A stretch of 64,000 bases of DNA from Orrella dioscoreae (GTDB lineage Bacteria; Pseudomonadota; Gammaproteobacteria; Burkholderiales; Burkholderiaceae_B). A program made the position numbers and the translations under genes. Every line of letters starts with the position of its first letter. The first letter of the stretch is position 1. The stretch spans positions 4,650,001 through 4,714,000 of the forward strand of contig NZ_LT907988.1 of the NCBI RefSeq assembly GCF_900089455.2. Reading direction: 5' to 3'. The notes beneath the pieces are model-generated. The model was not told the origin of the DNA. It was given only the letters and a program-made list of their open reading frames with translations, and made no database searches. Of the stretch, positions 45,388 to 56,037 are shown piece by piece.

Positions 45388-46404
45388 TCAGCTCCCGCCC
45401 AGGGCGTAGGCCTCCTCGAAGAAGTAGTCCTTCCAGGACGCAGGCAGGTGCTTGATCGCGCCCACCTGGTGCATGAACCGCGCAAAGGGGAAGGTGTTCT
45501 CGGGCACCAGCGTATAGCGGGTCTCGGGATTCTGGATCAGGGCCAGCACCTGCTCGCGCGGCAGGCTGGAGTCGCCCTGGCGCAGGAAGACATCGGCCGC
45601 CGCCTGCGGGTCGGCCTGAACGAATGTCTGCGCCTCGGCCAGCGCCGCCAGCACCGCGCGATAGGCCTTGGGCTCGCGCTCGCGGAAGCGGCTGGTCGCC
45701 CAGATCAGGTTGACCGTATGCGGGCCGCCCAGGATCTCGTAGGAACTGATGACCTTGTGCACCGACGGGTTGCGCAAGGCCAGCGTCGTGAAGGGCTCGC
45801 CCGCAAAGCTGCCCACGACGGCGTTGCCGCCCGCCAGCAGCACGCTGGTCGCGTCGGCATGCGGCAGCGCCACGGTCAGGGCGTCATAGCGATTGAACTG
45901 GGCCTGTCCATGCTGCTTGGCGGCCGCCATCTGCAACAGGCGGGCCTGGATGGAGACGTTCACCGCCGGCACCGCGATGCGATCGGCATCGGAGAAATCA
46001 TCCAGGCTGCGGATGCGCGGCTGATTGGTGACCAGGTAGTGCGGCGTAGAGACGATGGCCGAGATCGCCTTCACCTCCTGCCGCCCGCGGGTCCGGTCCC
46101 ACAAGGTCAGCAAGGGCGGCACGCCTCCCGTGCCCACGTCGATCGAGCCGGACAGCACGGCCTCGTTCATCGCCGCGCCGCCCGACAGGCGCTTCCACTC
46201 CACGGCGATATCGACGCCGGCAGCCTTGCCGTGCTTCTCGATCAACTTCTGGTCCTTGACCACGTTCCACAACAAGGAGCCCAGGCCGAACTGGTCTGCC
46301 ACGGCGATGCGGGACGTGTCGGCCATCGCGGACGCGGCGCCCAGCATCAGGCTCGCACCGAGCAGTGCGACGCCCCATGCACGGACAAAGGAAAAACGAA
46401 CCAT
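45388..46404 (-). CDS. Sulfonate/nitrate/taurine-type ABC transporter periplasmic binding protein
   Basis: A 338-residue protein of the SsuA/TauA/NrtA class. The signal peptide is MVRFSFVRAWGVALLGASLM, cleaved near AMA-DTS. The mature part has QFGLGSLLWNVVKDQKLIEK, SGGAAMNEAVLSGSIDVGTGGVP and YLVTNQPRIRSLDDF-type segments. ATG 46404 gives the cleanest signal; ATG 46413 adds three residues. A TauD-family dioxygenase precedes it on the same strand, suggesting an organosulfur or sulfate-ester substrate. No permease or ATPase is nearby, so it must pair with a transporter elsewhere. Confidence 0.87.
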   Translation of the reverse strand: MVRFSFVRAWGVALLGASLMLGAASAMADTSRIAVADQFGLGSLLWNVVKDQKLIEKHGKAAGVDIAVEWKRLSGGAAMNEAVLSGSIDVGTGGVPPLLTLWDRTRGRQEVKAISAIVSTPHYLVTNQPRIRSLDDFSDADRIAVPAVNVSIQARLLQMAAAKQHGQAQFNRYDALTVALPHADATSVLLAGGNAVVGSFAGEPFTTLALRNPSVHKVISSYEILGGPHTVNLIWATSRFREREPKAYRAVLAALAEAQTFVQADPQAAADVFLRQGDSSLPREQVLALIQNPETRYTLVPENTFPFARFMHQVGAIKHLPASWKDYFFEEAYALGGS

Positions 46405-46535
46405 GGAACCCATCACCTGAAAGAAAGGAAAGGAAAAGGCATGCACGCGCCCGCAAGGCACGCCTGTACAGGTGGCCATGGCGGGTACGTCACGACATGG
46501 AACCGACGGGCCTGGCGAGGACGCGCCCCGCCGTG

Positions 46536-47480
46536 TCAGGCTGCGACCGGCACCGCGGCAGGCGCCTGGCTGGGCGCGTCCACGCCAGGCCCGCGGCGCG
46601 CGACGCTGCGGCGGCCATCGATGCCCACGGCGGGTTCGCCCTCGACCGTCACCCGGCGAACCAGGCGCGGCTGGTCGCCATAGTCGTTGATGGCGAAATG
46701 CTGGGTGGCCCGGTTGTCCCAGATGGCGACGTCGTCCTTCTGCCAGGACCAGCGCACGGTGTTCTCGGGACGGATCACGCGCTGTTGGAAGATCTCGAAC
46801 AGGCGGCTGGATTCGGTGGTGGGCAGGCCCACGATGCGACGCACGAAGTGCCCCAGCAGCAAGGCCCTCTCGCCGCTTTCCGGATGCACGTGCACCAGCG
46901 GATGCTCGGTTTCATAGACGGTGGCCTTGAACACCTCGTTGTGATGCTTCAAGCGGACGTCGCTGATGCCCGTGCGGCTCGCGCCATAGTCATAGTCGTT
47001 GCTGTGCACCGCCCACAGGCCGTCGGCCAGGCGTTGCAGGGACTCGGGCAGGTGGGCATACGCGGCGGCAGTGTTGGCCCAGATGGTGTCACCGCCATAG
47101 GCAGGCACGGTCACCGCACGCAGGATGCCGTACTTCGGGAAGGCCTCGGCGAACGTCACGTCGGTATGCCAGGAGTCGGCCCGGCCGCCGCCGCGCGATG
47201 CATCCAGCTCGAAGATGCGCGTGCCCGCGGGCGCCGGCACCGTGGGATGCGCCACGGTCCTGCCGAAGCGGTCGCCCACGCGCTGGTGCGCGGCATCGTC
47301 CAGATGCGACTGGCCGCGGAAGAACAGCACCTTGTAATGCAGCAAGGCCTGCCGGACCCGGCCGAAGACCTCGTCGGTCAATTCGTCGGACAGCCGCAGG
47401 CCACGCACCTCGCCGCCGATGCGGCCGGCTAGCGGGCGGATGTCCAGGCCAAAGGTGGGCAGGTCGGCGTGGGCGCTCAT
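46536..47480 (-). CDS. TauD/TfdA-family 2-oxoglutarate-dependent dioxygenase
   Basis: A 314-residue non-heme Fe(II) dioxygenase. The facial triad is WHTDVTF (His and Asp) and the distal His in TQHFAINDY; the 2-oxoglutarate Arg is in RRVTVEGE. LFFRGQSHLDDAAHQRVGDRFG and YGGDTIWANTAAAY are family-typical. Members cleave taurine, alkyl sulfates or herbicides. With the adjoining SsuA-like binding protein, release of sulfite or sulfate from an organosulfur compound is likely. ATG 47480 is chosen because the upstream extension is not family-like. Confidence 0.9.
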   Translation of the reverse strand: MSAHADLPTFGLDIRPLAGRIGGEVRGLRLSDELTDEVFGRVRQALLHYKVLFFRGQSHLDDAAHQRVGDRFGRTVAHPTVPAPAGTRIFELDASRGGGRADSWHTDVTFAEAFPKYGILRAVTVPAYGGDTIWANTAAAYAHLPESLQRLADGLWAVHSNDYDYGASRTGISDVRLKHHNEVFKATVYETEHPLVHVHPESGERALLLGHFVRRIVGLPTTESSRLFEIFQQRVIRPENTVRWSWQKDDVAIWDNRATQHFAINDYGDQPRLVRRVTVEGEPAVGIDGRRSVARRGPGVDAPSQAPAAVPVAA

Positions 47481-47633
47481 GGTGACTGTCTCCAGGCTAT
47501 CGGGGAATGAAGGCCATCGCCAGGACGGCCGCACTGTCATCCTAGCGATGCCGCCATGCGCTCCCAACGAACGATTGGATATGTCGACATGCGGGAGATC
47601 GCGCCACGCACGGCCTTGCCCGCCGCGCGCATG

Positions 47634-47657
47634 AAAAAGGCGCCCCGCGGGGCGCCT
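47634..47657 (-). terminator. Intrinsic terminator of metK
   Basis: On the minus strand, AGGCGCCCC-GC-GGGGCGCCT is followed at once by TTTTT, about 50 bases after the metK stop. It should prevent read-through into the dioxygenase gene. Confidence 0.88.
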
Positions 47658-47705
47658 CTGGCGATCAGGGCAGGCCGGAGCGACGGCCCGCCTCGACGAT
47701 CACAC

Positions 47706-48869
<1,164 letters not shown>

Positions 48870-49217
48870 GAGATGACGTCCTGTAAATGTGTCCGATAAA
48901 CGGCACGGGTTGACTGAGGCGCGAAGCCCCAAATGCAACCGTAGTACGAACGCTTGGATCTGGGCGCGACGCTTTAGCGGTAGGAATGGACTGGCGGCCA
49001 CCCCAGCTGGTTCAATGCCGGTGCCAGCATCTGGCAAGACAGGGAACCGCGGCCGCCCCGCAAGTTGTCGTTAACTCGGCGGCCAAAGTGATTTTAAGCG
49101 AAAATAGCACATGTTCTCGCGGATGGCGTCAGCAACCCCATGGCGCCCCGGCCCGGCGACGCCCTCCCCAGGCCTGCCGGCAAGCCTGTCCGCCCTCCCC
49201 ATTCCCGACGCCCGCCG
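48870..49217. other. Divergent intergenic region between metK and acyltransferase genes, 348 bp
   Basis: The region should carry the metK and lpxL-type promoters. An AT-rich patch (TTTTAAGCGAAAATAGCAC, 49091-49109) is the most promoter-like part. I looked for SAM riboswitch features before metK and did not recognise any. Confidence 0.35.
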
Positions 49218-50090
49218 ATGCTGCTGTTCCTGTTTCGCCTGCTGTCCCACCTGCCGCTCTCCCTCCTCCAGGGCCTGGGCCGACTGGTCGGACGTCTGGT
49301 CTATGCACTGCCCACCAAGTACCGCCAACGCCTGCGCGCCAATGCCGCCCAGGCGGGCTACGACTCGCCGGCCTTCGCGCGCCGGGCGGCGGGCGAGACC
49401 GGCGCGATGATCCTGGAACTGGCACGGGTCTGGTTCCGCAGCGATGACAGCCTGGCGCGCGTGCGCAGCAGCCCCGAGGACGAGGCGATGATCGCCGCGC
49501 TGCACGCGCAGGGCCGCGGCGTGCTGTACCTGACCCCCCACCTGGGCTGTTTCGAGATCACCGCCCGCTACAGGGTGCGCCGGCATCCGCTCACCGTCAT
49601 GTTCCGGCCGCCGCGCAAGGCCGCGCTTGCCCCCGTCATGCAACTGGCGCGCGAATCCGCCGGCATGAAGGTCGTGCCGGCCAACCAGTCTGGCGTGCGG
49701 GCGTTCGTGCGCGCACTGCGCCAGGGGGAGGACATCGGCATGCTGCCCGACCAGGCGCCCGGCGAAGGCGAAGGCGTCTGGGCGCCCTTCTTCGGCCGCC
49801 AAGCCTATTCTGTCACCCTGCCGGCCCGGCTGGCCAGGCAGACGAACGCGCCCGTCGTGCTGGTCGCCGGTGAGCGTCTGCCCAAGGGCGCTGGCTGGCA
49901 GATGCATTACGTGCCCGTGCCCGAGCCTTTGCCCGAATCCCCCGAGGCGCAGGCGACGCTGATCAACCAGACCATGGAAAGCCTCATCCGCCGTTGCCCC
50001 GAGCAGTACCTCTGGGGGTACAACCGCTACAAGACGCCGAAAGGCGCACCCGCGGCCCCCGGCGCCCTGCCCTCGGAAGACGCGGCATGA
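49218..50090 (+). CDS. Lipid A-type lauroyl acyltransferase (LpxL/HtrB family), first copy
   Basis: A 290-residue inner-membrane acyltransferase that adds a secondary acyl chain to lipid A precursor from acyl-ACP. It has an N-terminal hydrophobic anchor (MLLFLFRLLSHLPLSLL), the catalytic HX4E motif in TPHLGCFEIT, then MFRPPRKAALAP, MLPDQAPGEGEGVWAPFFG and YLWGYNRYK. ATG 49218 begins the anchor. Its stop overlaps the second acyltransferase start (ATGA), so the two are coupled. Confidence 0.92.
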   Translation: MLLFLFRLLSHLPLSLLQGLGRLVGRLVYALPTKYRQRLRANAAQAGYDSPAFARRAAGETGAMILELARVWFRSDDSLARVRSSPEDEAMIAALHAQGRGVLYLTPHLGCFEITARYRVRRHPLTVMFRPPRKAALAPVMQLARESAGMKVVPANQSGVRAFVRALRQGEDIGMLPDQAPGEGEGVWAPFFGRQAYSVTLPARLARQTNAPVVLVAGERLPKGAGWQMHYVPVPEPLPESPEAQATLINQTMESLIRRCPEQYLWGYNRYKTPKGAPAAPGALPSEDAA

Positions 50091-51022
50091 CGGACGACCG
50101 GCACCCATCCCTCGCGCCACCCGCCATCCCGCGCGGATGGAAATACCGCGCACTCAAAGCGCTGTTCACGTGGTTCGGAAACCGTTCCAACACGACTCGC
50201 CTGCGGCTCGGCAAACTGCTGGGGGGACTGTCCTACCGGCTGGTGCGGCCACGCGCCCGGGTTGCCCGCCGCAACCTGGAGATCTGTTTTCCCGAGCTGG
50301 ACGCAGCCGCGCGCGAGCGCCTGCTGCGCGATCACTTCCATGCCCTGGCACAATCGGTCGTGGATCGCGGCGTACTGTGGTTTGCCCCCCCCGAACGCGT
50401 GCGCGAACTGGTTTCCCTGTCGGGCTACGAGGAAAACCTGAAGCCACTGGTCGCCGCCCGCCAGTCCTGCATCCTCCTCGCCCCGCACTTCATCGCGCTG
50501 GATGCCGCAGCCTCTCGCCTGACCATGGAAACGCCGAGCGGCGCCACCATGTACTCACCACAAAGCGACCCCGACGTCGATGCGCTGGTACGTGAAGGCC
50601 GGGCCCGCTTCAACGACGTCCACCTGGTCAACCGCCGGGACGGCGTGCGGCCCCTGCTGCGCCACGTGAAAGCGGGCCGCCCCCTGTACTACCTGCCCGA
50701 CATGGATTTCGGCCGCAAGGGTTCCCTCTTCGTTCCTTTCTTCGGAACGCCGGCGGCCACCATCCCCGCCACCGCGCAACTTGCCAGCACGTGGAAGCTG
50801 CCCGTGCTGCCTATCCGCGGCAGTTGGAATCCTGCCACCGGCCGCTATCACATCGAGGTTCTGCCCGCCCTGGCGGACTTCCCGGGCGAGGACGGCCTGG
50901 AGGCGGCCACCGCCCGGATCAACCGGATGGTCGAGGACTGGACGCGCGACATGCCCAGCCAATACTACTGGGTGCACCGCCGCTTCAAGACCCGCCCCCC
51001 TGGCGAACCCGGCCTCTATTGA
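50087..51022 (+). CDS. Lipid A-type acyltransferase (LpxL/HtrB family), second copy
   Basis: A 311-residue paralogue of the preceding acyltransferase. The catalytic motif is HX4D in LAPHFIALDAA, followed by MYSPQSDPDVDALV, YLPDMDFGRKGSLFVPFFG and YYWVHRRFKTRPPG. The N-terminal anchor is weaker than in the first copy. The pair may add different acyl chains or act at different positions on lipid A. dapF begins 60 bases downstream. Confidence 0.92.
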   Translation: MTDDRHPSLAPPAIPRGWKYRALKALFTWFGNRSNTTRLRLGKLLGGLSYRLVRPRARVARRNLEICFPELDAAARERLLRDHFHALAQSVVDRGVLWFAPPERVRELVSLSGYEENLKPLVAARQSCILLAPHFIALDAAASRLTMETPSGATMYSPQSDPDVDALVREGRARFNDVHLVNRRDGVRPLLRHVKAGRPLYYLPDMDFGRKGSLFVPFFGTPAATIPATAQLASTWKLPVLPIRGSWNPATGRYHIEVLPALADFPGEDGLEAATARINRMVEDWTRDMPSQYYWVHRRFKTRPPGEPGLY

Positions 51023-51082
51023 GGCGGTTGCAACATCCGCGCCGGGCACGCCATCGCCCGCCAACTAGGCGATAATGGCGGG

Positions 51083-51982
51083 ATGACTTGGCCATTCACC
51101 AAAATGCACGGCGCGGGCAACGACTTCATCGTGCTCGACGGCGTACGTTCGCCCATCCAGATGACGGCGGCGCGTGCCCGCGCGCTCGCCGACCGGCACC
51201 TCGGCATCGGCGCCGACCAGATCCTGCTGGTCGAGCCCGCCACGCGCCCCGATGCCGACTTCCGCTATCGCATCTTCAACGCGGACGGCAGCGAGGTCGA
51301 GCACTGCGGCAACGGCGCCCGCTGCTTCGTGCGCTTCGTGCACGAGCAGGGCTTGTCCAGCAAGAACCCGCTGCGCGCCGAGATCGCCACGGGCGTCATC
51401 GTGCTGGACGCAACGGCGGACGGCCGCGTGACGGTCGACATGGGCCTCACCTGCTACGAGCCCGCCGCGCTGCCCTTCGACACCACCGGCCTGGCCTCGC
51501 GGCCCGAGCACGCCGACACGCTGTGGGAACTGCCGCTGGACGAGGCCGCCACGCCGGGCGGCCCCGCGTCGGTGCTGCTGTCCCTGGTCGCCATCTCGAA
51601 TCCCCATGCGGTGCAGGTGGTCGACGACGTCGACACGGCACCTGTCGGCCGCGTCGGCCCCTACATCGAATCGCATCCGCGCTTTGCCAAGCGCGTGAAC
51701 GCGGGCTTCATGCAGGTCGTCGACCGTCACACCATCCGCCTGCGCGTCCATGAACGCGGCGCGGGCGAAACCCTGGCCTGTGGCACGGGCGCCTGCGCGG
51801 CAGTGGCCGCCGGCATCCGCCGTGGCCTGCTCGATTCGCCCGTGGCCGTGCACACGCGCGGTGGCGTGCTCGATATCGCCCTGCTGGGCGACAGCCTGCG
51901 CATGACCGGCCCCGCCACGACCGTTTTCTCGGGCACCGTGGACGTCGACGCCCTGGTGGCATCGCTGCCCGCCCAACCCTGA
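51083..51982 (+). CDS. dapF: Diaminopimelate epimerase
   Basis: A 299-residue cofactor-independent epimerase that interconverts LL- and meso-diaminopimelate for peptidoglycan and lysine. It starts [20 protein letters not shown]. The two catalytic cysteines are in [12 protein letters not shown] and [12 protein letters not shown]. The dapF, DUF484, xerC order is conserved in many proteobacteria and is seen here on one strand. Confidence 0.97.
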   Translation: MTWPFTKMHGAGNDFIVLDGVRSPIQMTAARARALADRHLGIGADQILLVEPATRPDADFRYRIFNADGSEVEHCGNGARCFVRFVHEQGLSSKNPLRAEIATGVIVLDATADGRVTVDMGLTCYEPAALPFDTTGLASRPEHADTLWELPLDEAATPGGPASVLLSLVAISNPHAVQVVDDVDTAPVGRVGPYIESHPRFAKRVNAGFMQVVDRHTIRLRVHERGAGETLACGTGACAAVAAGIRRGLLDSPVAVHTRGGVLDIALLGDSLRMTGPATTVFSGTVDVDALVASLPAQP

Positions 51983-52087
51983 CACCCTGGCCGCGCGGCC
52001 GGCATGCGCCGCGCGGTTCCGTCCGGACACCCCTGGGGCCGACACGCCCCTGGCAATGCCCGATACTGAAAGAAGGACGCCCCAGCA

Positions 52088-52819
52088 ATGAGCACTGCCG
52101 CGACGCACGCCGACGAACTCTCCGCCGAGACCGTTGCCCGTTTCCTCCAGGACCACCCCGCTTTCCTCCAGGAGCACGCCGAGGTCTTCGCGACCCTCGA
52201 AGTGCCGCACCCGCACCAGAGCCGCGCCATCTCGCTGGGCGAGCGCCAGATCCTCACGCTGCGCGAGCGCCAGCGCGAACTGGAATGGCGCCTGAACGAA
52301 CTCGTGCACAACGCCTCCACCAACGAAGGCATCGGCGCCCAGGTACAGCAGTGGTGCGAGCGCCTGCTGGCGGAACAGCACGCCGAGCGCCTGCCCGCGC
52401 TGGTCACGCTGGGCCTGGCCGAGGTCTTCGACCTGAAGGACGTCGGCCTGCGCCTGTGGGCCCCGCTGGCCATCGAAGGCGGCACCGCCGGCGAACCCGT
52501 CTCGGACACGCTGCGCGCCTATGCCGATGCCTTGAAGGCGCCTTATTGCGGTCCTGCCGTGCCCGCCCAGGCGGGCAAGGAACCCGCCACGCCGGGTGAA
52601 GCCGAGGCCTGCGCGGAAGCCGCCGCCTGGCTGGCGACGCCGCCTGGCTCGATGGCGCTGGTGCCGCTGCGTCCCACGCCCGACTCGCCCGCTTTCGGCC
52701 TGCTGGTGCTGGGTTCGCCCGACGCCGAGCGCTTCGCGGCCGGCATGGGCACCTCCTTCCTCGCCCGCATCGGCCGCCTGGGCAGCGCCGCGCTGGCACG
52801 CCTCACGCCGCAGGCCTGA
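52088..52819 (+). CDS. DUF484 family protein
   Basis: A 243-residue GAF-like protein of unknown function, found between dapF and xerC in many proteobacteria. It has VARFLQDHPAFLQEHAEVFATL, an amphipathic helix LRERQRELEWRLNELVHNA that may be coiled coil, and a C-terminal GAF-type domain ending GMGTSFLARIGRLGSAALARL. GAAGGA precedes the ATG. It is probably co-transcribed with xerC, 7 bases away. Confidence 0.92.
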   Translation: MSTAATHADELSAETVARFLQDHPAFLQEHAEVFATLEVPHPHQSRAISLGERQILTLRERQRELEWRLNELVHNASTNEGIGAQVQQWCERLLAEQHAERLPALVTLGLAEVFDLKDVGLRLWAPLAIEGGTAGEPVSDTLRAYADALKAPYCGPAVPAQAGKEPATPGEAEACAEAAAWLATPPGSMALVPLRPTPDSPAFGLLVLGSPDAERFAAGMGTSFLARIGRLGSAALARLTPQA

Positions 52820-52826
52820 GCGCATC

Positions 52827-53849
52827 GTGGGCGCCGCTTCCGCAACCAGCGCGGCAGCGCCCGCGGGCACGCCGCCCACTGCCTCGCAAGGCCTGCCCGA
52901 CAGCATGGCGCGCTGGTTGTCCCACCTGGAGACCGCGCGCCGCTATTCCCCGCACACGCTTGCCGGCTACCGTCACGATCTCGCCCGTCTCGTCTCCCTC
53001 GCCGGCGACACGCCGCCCGAGGCCCTGCGTCACGCCCATATCCGCCAATACCTGGCACGCCTGCATGCGCAAGGCCTGAGTCCGCGCAGCCTGGCGCGCA
53101 CGCTTGCTGCCTGGCGCGGCTATTTCGCCTGGTGGGCCCCGCAGGCCGGACTGCCTGAAAACCCCGCCGCGGGCGTGCGCGCCCCCAAGCTGGCCCGTGG
53201 TTTGCCCAAAGCCCTGTCGGTCGAGCAGGCCCAAGGCGTGCTGGACCACGCCTCGCGCGGCGCCGGCCACGATGCCATCGCCCGCCGCGACCACGCGATG
53301 TTCGAACTGCTGTATTCCAGCGGCCTGCGGCTCTCGGAGCTCATCGGCCTGGACACGGCCTATGTGCGCACGGGCGAGTATGAATCCCGCAGCTGGCTGA
53401 ACCTGGCCGAACAGGAAGTGCTGGTCTGGGGCAAGGGCGGCAAGCGGCGCACCGTGCCCGTGGGCGGCGCGGCGATGACGGCCTTGTCGCACTGGCTGCG
53501 CGAGCGCCCCGCCCTGCTGGCGCCGGATGCAACGCCCGATGATGCCGCGGCGCTCTTCCTGGGCGCACGCGGCAAGCGCGTCACGCCACGGGTGGTGCAG
53601 CTGCAGCTGGAAAAACTGGCGATTGCCGCGGGCCTGCCCACGCGACTGCATCCGCACGTCATGCGCCACAGCTTCGCCAGCCACGTGCTGCAATCGGCGC
53701 AAGATTTGCGCGCCGTGCAGGAAATGCTGGGCCACGCCAACATTTCCACCACGCAGGTCTACACGCGGCTGGATTTCCAGCACCTCGCGCGCGCCTACGA
53801 CCAGGCCCATCCCAGGGCAGGCCGCAAGAAGGACACCCCGCGGGGATAA
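52827..53849 (+). CDS. xerC: Tyrosine recombinase XerC
   Basis: A recombinase that with XerD resolves chromosome dimers at dif. The N-terminal SAM-like domain has WLSHLETARRYSPHTLAGYR. The catalytic set is Arg (SSGLRLSELIGLD), Lys (VWGKGGKRRTVPV), His-x-x-Arg (HPHVMRHSFASH), His (MLGHANIST) and the nucleophile Tyr (QVYTRLDF). A ~12-residue insertion (VRTGEYESRSWLN) precedes the catalytic Lys. The GTG at 52827 gives 340 residues and ATG 52905 gives 314, closer to the usual ~300; the start is uncertain. Confidence 0.95.
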   Translation: MGAASATSAAAPAGTPPTASQGLPDSMARWLSHLETARRYSPHTLAGYRHDLARLVSLAGDTPPEALRHAHIRQYLARLHAQGLSPRSLARTLAAWRGYFAWWAPQAGLPENPAAGVRAPKLARGLPKALSVEQAQGVLDHASRGAGHDAIARRDHAMFELLYSSGLRLSELIGLDTAYVRTGEYESRSWLNLAEQEVLVWGKGGKRRTVPVGGAAMTALSHWLRERPALLAPDATPDDAAALFLGARGKRVTPRVVQLQLEKLAIAAGLPTRLHPHVMRHSFASHVLQSAQDLRAVQEMLGHANISTTQVYTRLDFQHLARAYDQAHPRAGRKKDTPRG

Positions 53850-53870
53850 GGCCAGGCCTGATCCCCGCGG
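53838..53870. terminator. Bidirectional hairpin between xerC and the zinc receptor gene
   Basis: CCGCGGGGAT and ATCCCCGCGG are perfect 10-bp arms around a 13-base loop that can itself fold (AGGCC/GGCCT). It covers the end of xerC and the gap to the convergent receptor gene. No T-run is present. Confidence 0.5.
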
Positions 53871-53876
53871 CGCCGC

Positions 53877-55940
53877 TCAGAACGTCGTGCGCAGGCCCAG
53901 CATCACGCTGCGGCCAGGCAGGGGCGCCAGGCGCGAGATGAACGAGGTGTGGTTGTAGGCCAGCTCGTTCAGCAGGTTGTTGCCACGCAGATAGACCTGC
54001 GCGCGCGCATTGCCGATGTCGGTGTCATAGGTCACCAGGGCGTCCAGCAGGTTGTAGCCCGGCGTCTCCGACTCATAGCTCGTCACGCGCGACTGGCGGA
54101 AGACGCGTGTGAACGTCAGTTCGCTGCCCCACTGCTGCCAATCGGCGTTCAAGCGCACGCCCGCGCGCCCGGCGGGAATGCGGGGCAGATTGCCATCGTC
54201 GTTCGCGAACTTGCCGCGCACGTAGTCCCCGAAGACGCCCGCCGAAAAGACCGGCGTGAAGCGATGGCGAACCTGGGCCTCGATCCCCGTGAACTCGGCA
54301 TCGCGCTGCGAGTACTGGATCAGGCGGAAGTCCTCGAACTGGTCCAAGGTGTCGGCATAGATGTAGTTGCGCACGCGGTTGTGGAAGGCGCTGACGCTGA
54401 AGGTGGTATCGCCCGCTTTCTTGCGCAGGGTCAGGTCGATGTTGCGCGAGGTTTCCTTGCCCAGGTTCGCGTCGCCCATTTCATAGGTGTTGGTGGCCAG
54501 GTGGATGCCGTCGGCGTAGCGCTCCTGCGCGCTGGGCAGGCGCTGCGAGCGCGACAGCGACAGGGCCACCGAATACTGAGGCGCGAAGTCCCAGATGGCC
54601 GCGGCCGAGAACGAATTGCCCGTGTCACGGCGGCTGTCGCCGCCGTCGGTCAGGCGGATGCGCTGCCAGTCCTGGCGCGCGCCCAGTTCGAAGCGCCAGT
54701 CCGCCAGGCGGTATTCCTCCAGCACGAAGAGACCCGCCGTACGCGTGCGGCTCTCGGGCAGGAAGCCCTCTTCGCCATCCGCGCCGAACGTGCTGCTCGC
54801 CCCCTGCAGGCCCACCACGCCGCGCCAGCCCATGATGGGCTTGTGCGTCAGCTCCAGGCGGCCATCGTAGCCACGGTTGGTGAAGCGCGTGCCGACCTCT
54901 CCGCCTTCGATTTCGTCATGGCGGTATTGCGTGACGCCCGCCCGGAAGCGGATCTTCTCGAAGCCCGCGAAAGGATCGCGGTATTCGCCGCGCAAGTCGC
55001 CGCGCTCGCTGCGCAGCTTCACGTAGGGCACGCCGCCGCCGTGGTCATGATCGTGATCGTGGCCTTCATGGCCTTCTTCCTCATGATCACCGTGGTCATG
55101 GTCGTGCCCCCCGCAATGCAGGTGGTCGCCGTGCGGATGGCAGCCTTCGTATTCGTGGCTGTGGCCCGGCAGGCCGTAGCGCGACTCCATGAAGGAATAG
55201 GACGCGCCCACATAGCCACGCGAGGTGATCCACGACGCGCCCACGCTGCCCGAGCCCGAGCGCTGGTACGAGCCCGGCACGCTGCGGCTGGACCAGTCGG
55301 GCACGCGATAGTCGTCCGACTCGCGCTTCATGCCTTCGACGCGCACGGCCAGGTTGCCGCTGCCGCCGGTGATGCCCACTGCGCCCGCGCGCTCCTTGGT
55401 GCCGGTCGCGCCCCGCAGTTCCGCCTCGCCCTCGATGCCGTTCCCGGGCACCGCCGTGGGGATGCGGTTGTCCAGCACGTTCACCACGCCGCCGATGGCG
55501 CCGCCGCCGTACAGCAGCGCCGACGGGCCGCGCAGCACCTCGATGCGGCGCGACAGCATGGGCTCGACCGCGATCGCGTGATCCGGCGAGACGGTGGACG
55601 CATCCATGAGTTCAGCGCTGTCGCTCAGCACGCGCACGCGCGGCGCGGTCTGGCCGCGGATGACCGGCCGGCTTGCGCCACCGCCAAAGGTATCGGCATG
55701 GATGCCCGGCTCGCCATCGAGGGTGTCGCCCAGCGTGCCCTTCCTGCGCAAGGTCAGCGCATCCCCTTCCAGCACGGCGCTGGGCGTGGCCATGTCGTCC
55801 GCGCCGGTGGCCAGGGGCGAGGCCGACACGGTAACGGGCGCCAGTTGGCCCACGGACACAGCCGGGTTGTCCTGGGCCATCGCGGGCGCGGCAAAGGCGA
55901 CGGCAATGGCGGCCGCGAGGGGAGGGGTCGAGCGAAACAT
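53877..55940 (-). CDS. znuD: TonB-dependent zinc receptor, ZnuD-like, with histidine-rich loop
   Basis: A 687-residue outer-membrane receptor. It has a signal peptide (cleavage after AMA), a TonB-box-like APVTVSAS, a plug (RGQTAPRVRVLSDSAELMDA, then RRIEVLRGPSALLYGGGAIG) and a C-terminal Phe (LGLRTTF). Residues ~260-300 form a loop with about 15 His plus Cys and Asp (GCHPHGDHLHCGGHDHDHGD and more), as in Neisseria ZnuD, which binds zinc. A Zur-like box lies 43 bases upstream, supporting zinc over iron. With ZnuA and ZevAB nearby it completes a zinc route across the outer membrane. Confidence 0.88.
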   Translation of the reverse strand: MFRSTPPLAAAIAVAFAAPAMAQDNPAVSVGQLAPVTVSASPLATGADDMATPSAVLEGDALTLRRKGTLGDTLDGEPGIHADTFGGGASRPVIRGQTAPRVRVLSDSAELMDASTVSPDHAIAVEPMLSRRIEVLRGPSALLYGGGAIGGVVNVLDNRIPTAVPGNGIEGEAELRGATGTKERAGAVGITGGSGNLAVRVEGMKRESDDYRVPDWSSRSVPGSYQRSGSGSVGASWITSRGYVGASYSFMESRYGLPGHSHEYEGCHPHGDHLHCGGHDHDHGDHEEEGHEGHDHDHDHGGGVPYVKLRSERGDLRGEYRDPFAGFEKIRFRAGVTQYRHDEIEGGEVGTRFTNRGYDGRLELTHKPIMGWRGVVGLQGASSTFGADGEEGFLPESRTRTAGLFVLEEYRLADWRFELGARQDWQRIRLTDGGDSRRDTGNSFSAAAIWDFAPQYSVALSLSRSQRLPSAQERYADGIHLATNTYEMGDANLGKETSRNIDLTLRKKAGDTTFSVSAFHNRVRNYIYADTLDQFEDFRLIQYSQRDAEFTGIEAQVRHRFTPVFSAGVFGDYVRGKFANDDGNLPRIPAGRAGVRLNADWQQWGSELTFTRVFRQSRVTSYESETPGYNLLDALVTYDTDIGNARAQVYLRGNNLLNELAYNHTSFISRLAPLPGRSVMLGLRTTF

Positions 55941-55982
55941 GGAAGCGTCCTTCTGGAACCGGGAGAAACACCGAAGGATGCA

Positions 55983-55996
55983 AATGATATAACATT
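55983..55996 (-). promoter_or_regulatory. Zur/Fur-like box before znuD
   Basis: AATGATATAACATT matches its own reverse complement at 12 of 14 positions and resembles the Zur consensus (AATGTTATA...TAACATT). It lies in the only AT-rich stretch of the area, 43 bases upstream of the receptor's ATG. Confidence 0.6.
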
Positions 55997-56037
55997 ACAT
56001 ATACATTTGGTACAAAGTATCATCGCAACATCGCGCT

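Noticed and set aside
48870-49100. SAM riboswitch in the metK leader
   Set aside because: I could not find conserved SAM-I, SAM-II or SAM-IV type blocks; only ordinary GC-rich sequence is visible.
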